64,000 bases of DNA from Caldovatus aquaticus (GTDB lineage: Bacteria; Pseudomonadota; Alphaproteobacteria; Acetobacterales; Acetobacteraceae), in NCBI RefSeq assembly GCF_019458025.1, contig NZ_JAHZUY010000012.1, positions 17,421 to 81,420 on the forward strand, written 5' to 3'. The number at the start of each line of letters is the position of its first letter. Within the stretch, counting starts at the first letter, position 1. Positions 63,749 through 64,000 of this stretch are shown here, piece after piece. A program made the position numbers and the translations under genes. Under the pieces are notes generated by a model that was not told where the DNA came from, did not search any database, and saw only the letters and a list, made by a program, of their open reading frames with translations.

Positions 63749-64000
63749 GGGTCTGTACTCAATTGCCGTGGGAACGGTGCGGTGATTCGCCCTGCCCAAC
63801 GGCGGGAGATGAAGGGTGTTGCGCCTGTTCGGGCTGAGCGACGTGCCGTGGGCGGCGAGCGAGCCGCATCCGGCGATGGTCCACACCGGGCCGCGGCGCG
63901 TGGACGACCGGCGGGGGATCGGCGGCATCGTGCACCGTTTCCGCGAAGGCTGCCGCTGGCGTGCCCTGCCGCCGGAATAGGGGCCATACGCCACCGTCTT
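63749..64000 (+). mobile_element. IS5-family (IS427-like) insertion sequence, left end only
   Basis: The terminal sequence GGGTCTGTACTCAATTGCC begins at 63749 next to CTAG, consistent with the TA-target preference of IS427-group elements. A transposase reading frame starts 67 bases in. The right end is beyond the window. The lower GC and different base pattern at 63750-63820 contrast with neighbouring genes. Confidence 0.7.
63816..64000 (+). pseudogene. IS5-family transposase N-terminus with nonsense mutation, incomplete
   Basis: From the GTG at 63816 the frame reads LRLFGLSDVPWAASEPH, then RRVDDRRGIGGIVHRFREG and CRWRALPPE, the N-terminus of IS5-type transposases. TAG at 63978-63980 stands where relatives have a tyrosine (PPEYGP), and the frame continues GPYATV after it. 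A stop at a conserved position indicates decay, unless suppressed or expressed from parts. The DDE catalytic domain lies outside the window. Confidence 0.75.

Overview
The window is about 72% GC, densely packed, and reads as the chromosome of an alphaproteobacterium, most likely a Roseomonas-like member of the Acetobacteraceae. Pointers are the arrangement CckA-like kinase - recA - alaS near icd, the many Bug, TRAP and Liv type solute-uptake genes, and codon choice ending almost always in G or C. No prophage, CRISPR array, toxin-antitoxin pair or defence island is visible. Nearly all long open frames opposite the genes called here are high-GC shadows.

Layout. 1-5488: the 5'-proximal part of a hydantoinase A gene, an RraA-family gene, and a divergent TRAP transporter (binding protein, small and large permease). 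5799-9398: a three-gene molybdenum hydroxylase (FAD, 2Fe-2S and Mo subunits). 9491-14406, minus strand: a thioesterase, a HupE/UreJ membrane protein, then MaoC, 3-hydroxyacyl-CoA dehydrogenase, SDR and an M20 amidohydrolase. 14607-19622: a tightly overlapping queuosine operon, queA-tgt-queF-queG-queC-VUT transporter. 19653-26620: a second molybdenum hydroxylase that lacks a FAD subunit, flanked by two Bug-type binding proteins, a 4,5-dihydroxyphthalate-decarboxylase-like protein and a divergent enolase-superfamily enzyme. 26611-31015: VWA protein, gamma-glutamyltransferase-like enzyme, enoyl-CoA hydratase and an esterase.

31078-35563: a complete Liv-type ABC transporter operon with a recognisable promoter. 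35604-40705: enoyl-CoA hydratase, small membrane protein, Tat-exported metallo-beta-lactamase-fold hydrolase, icd, a DUF599 protein and a periplasmic protein. 40767-47530: alaS, a ferritin-like YciE-type protein, recA with a candidate SOS promoter, and a CckA-like hybrid kinase without visible membrane segments. 47977-50433: a LysR regulator divergent from an MFS transporter, with a T-N11-A palindrome between them. 50640-50722: tRNA-Leu(CAA) with promoter and intrinsic terminator, followed by a membrane-anchored sensor domain with no output domain.

52067-57300 is the most interesting block: acpXL-fabZXL-fabF2XL-fabF1XL-adh2XL-lpxXL, the gene set that makes and attaches the very-long-chain (omega-1)-hydroxy fatty acid of lipid A in Rhizobiales. 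Its first ketosynthase contains no cysteine at all, so it should act only as a partner of the second, intact one. 57347-63389 holds a MaoC-phosphotransacetylase fusion, an epoxide-hydrolase-like enzyme, a YaiI-type gene with a probable frameshift, a 3-hydroxyisobutyrate-dehydrogenase-family gene and an ADP-forming acyl-CoA synthetase. The right end carries the second copy of a structured intergenic repeat (first copy at 37875) and the left end of a decayed IS5-family element.

Other cross-window signals are a strong shortage of the palindrome GTCGAC and a probable double-hairpin dispersed repeat.
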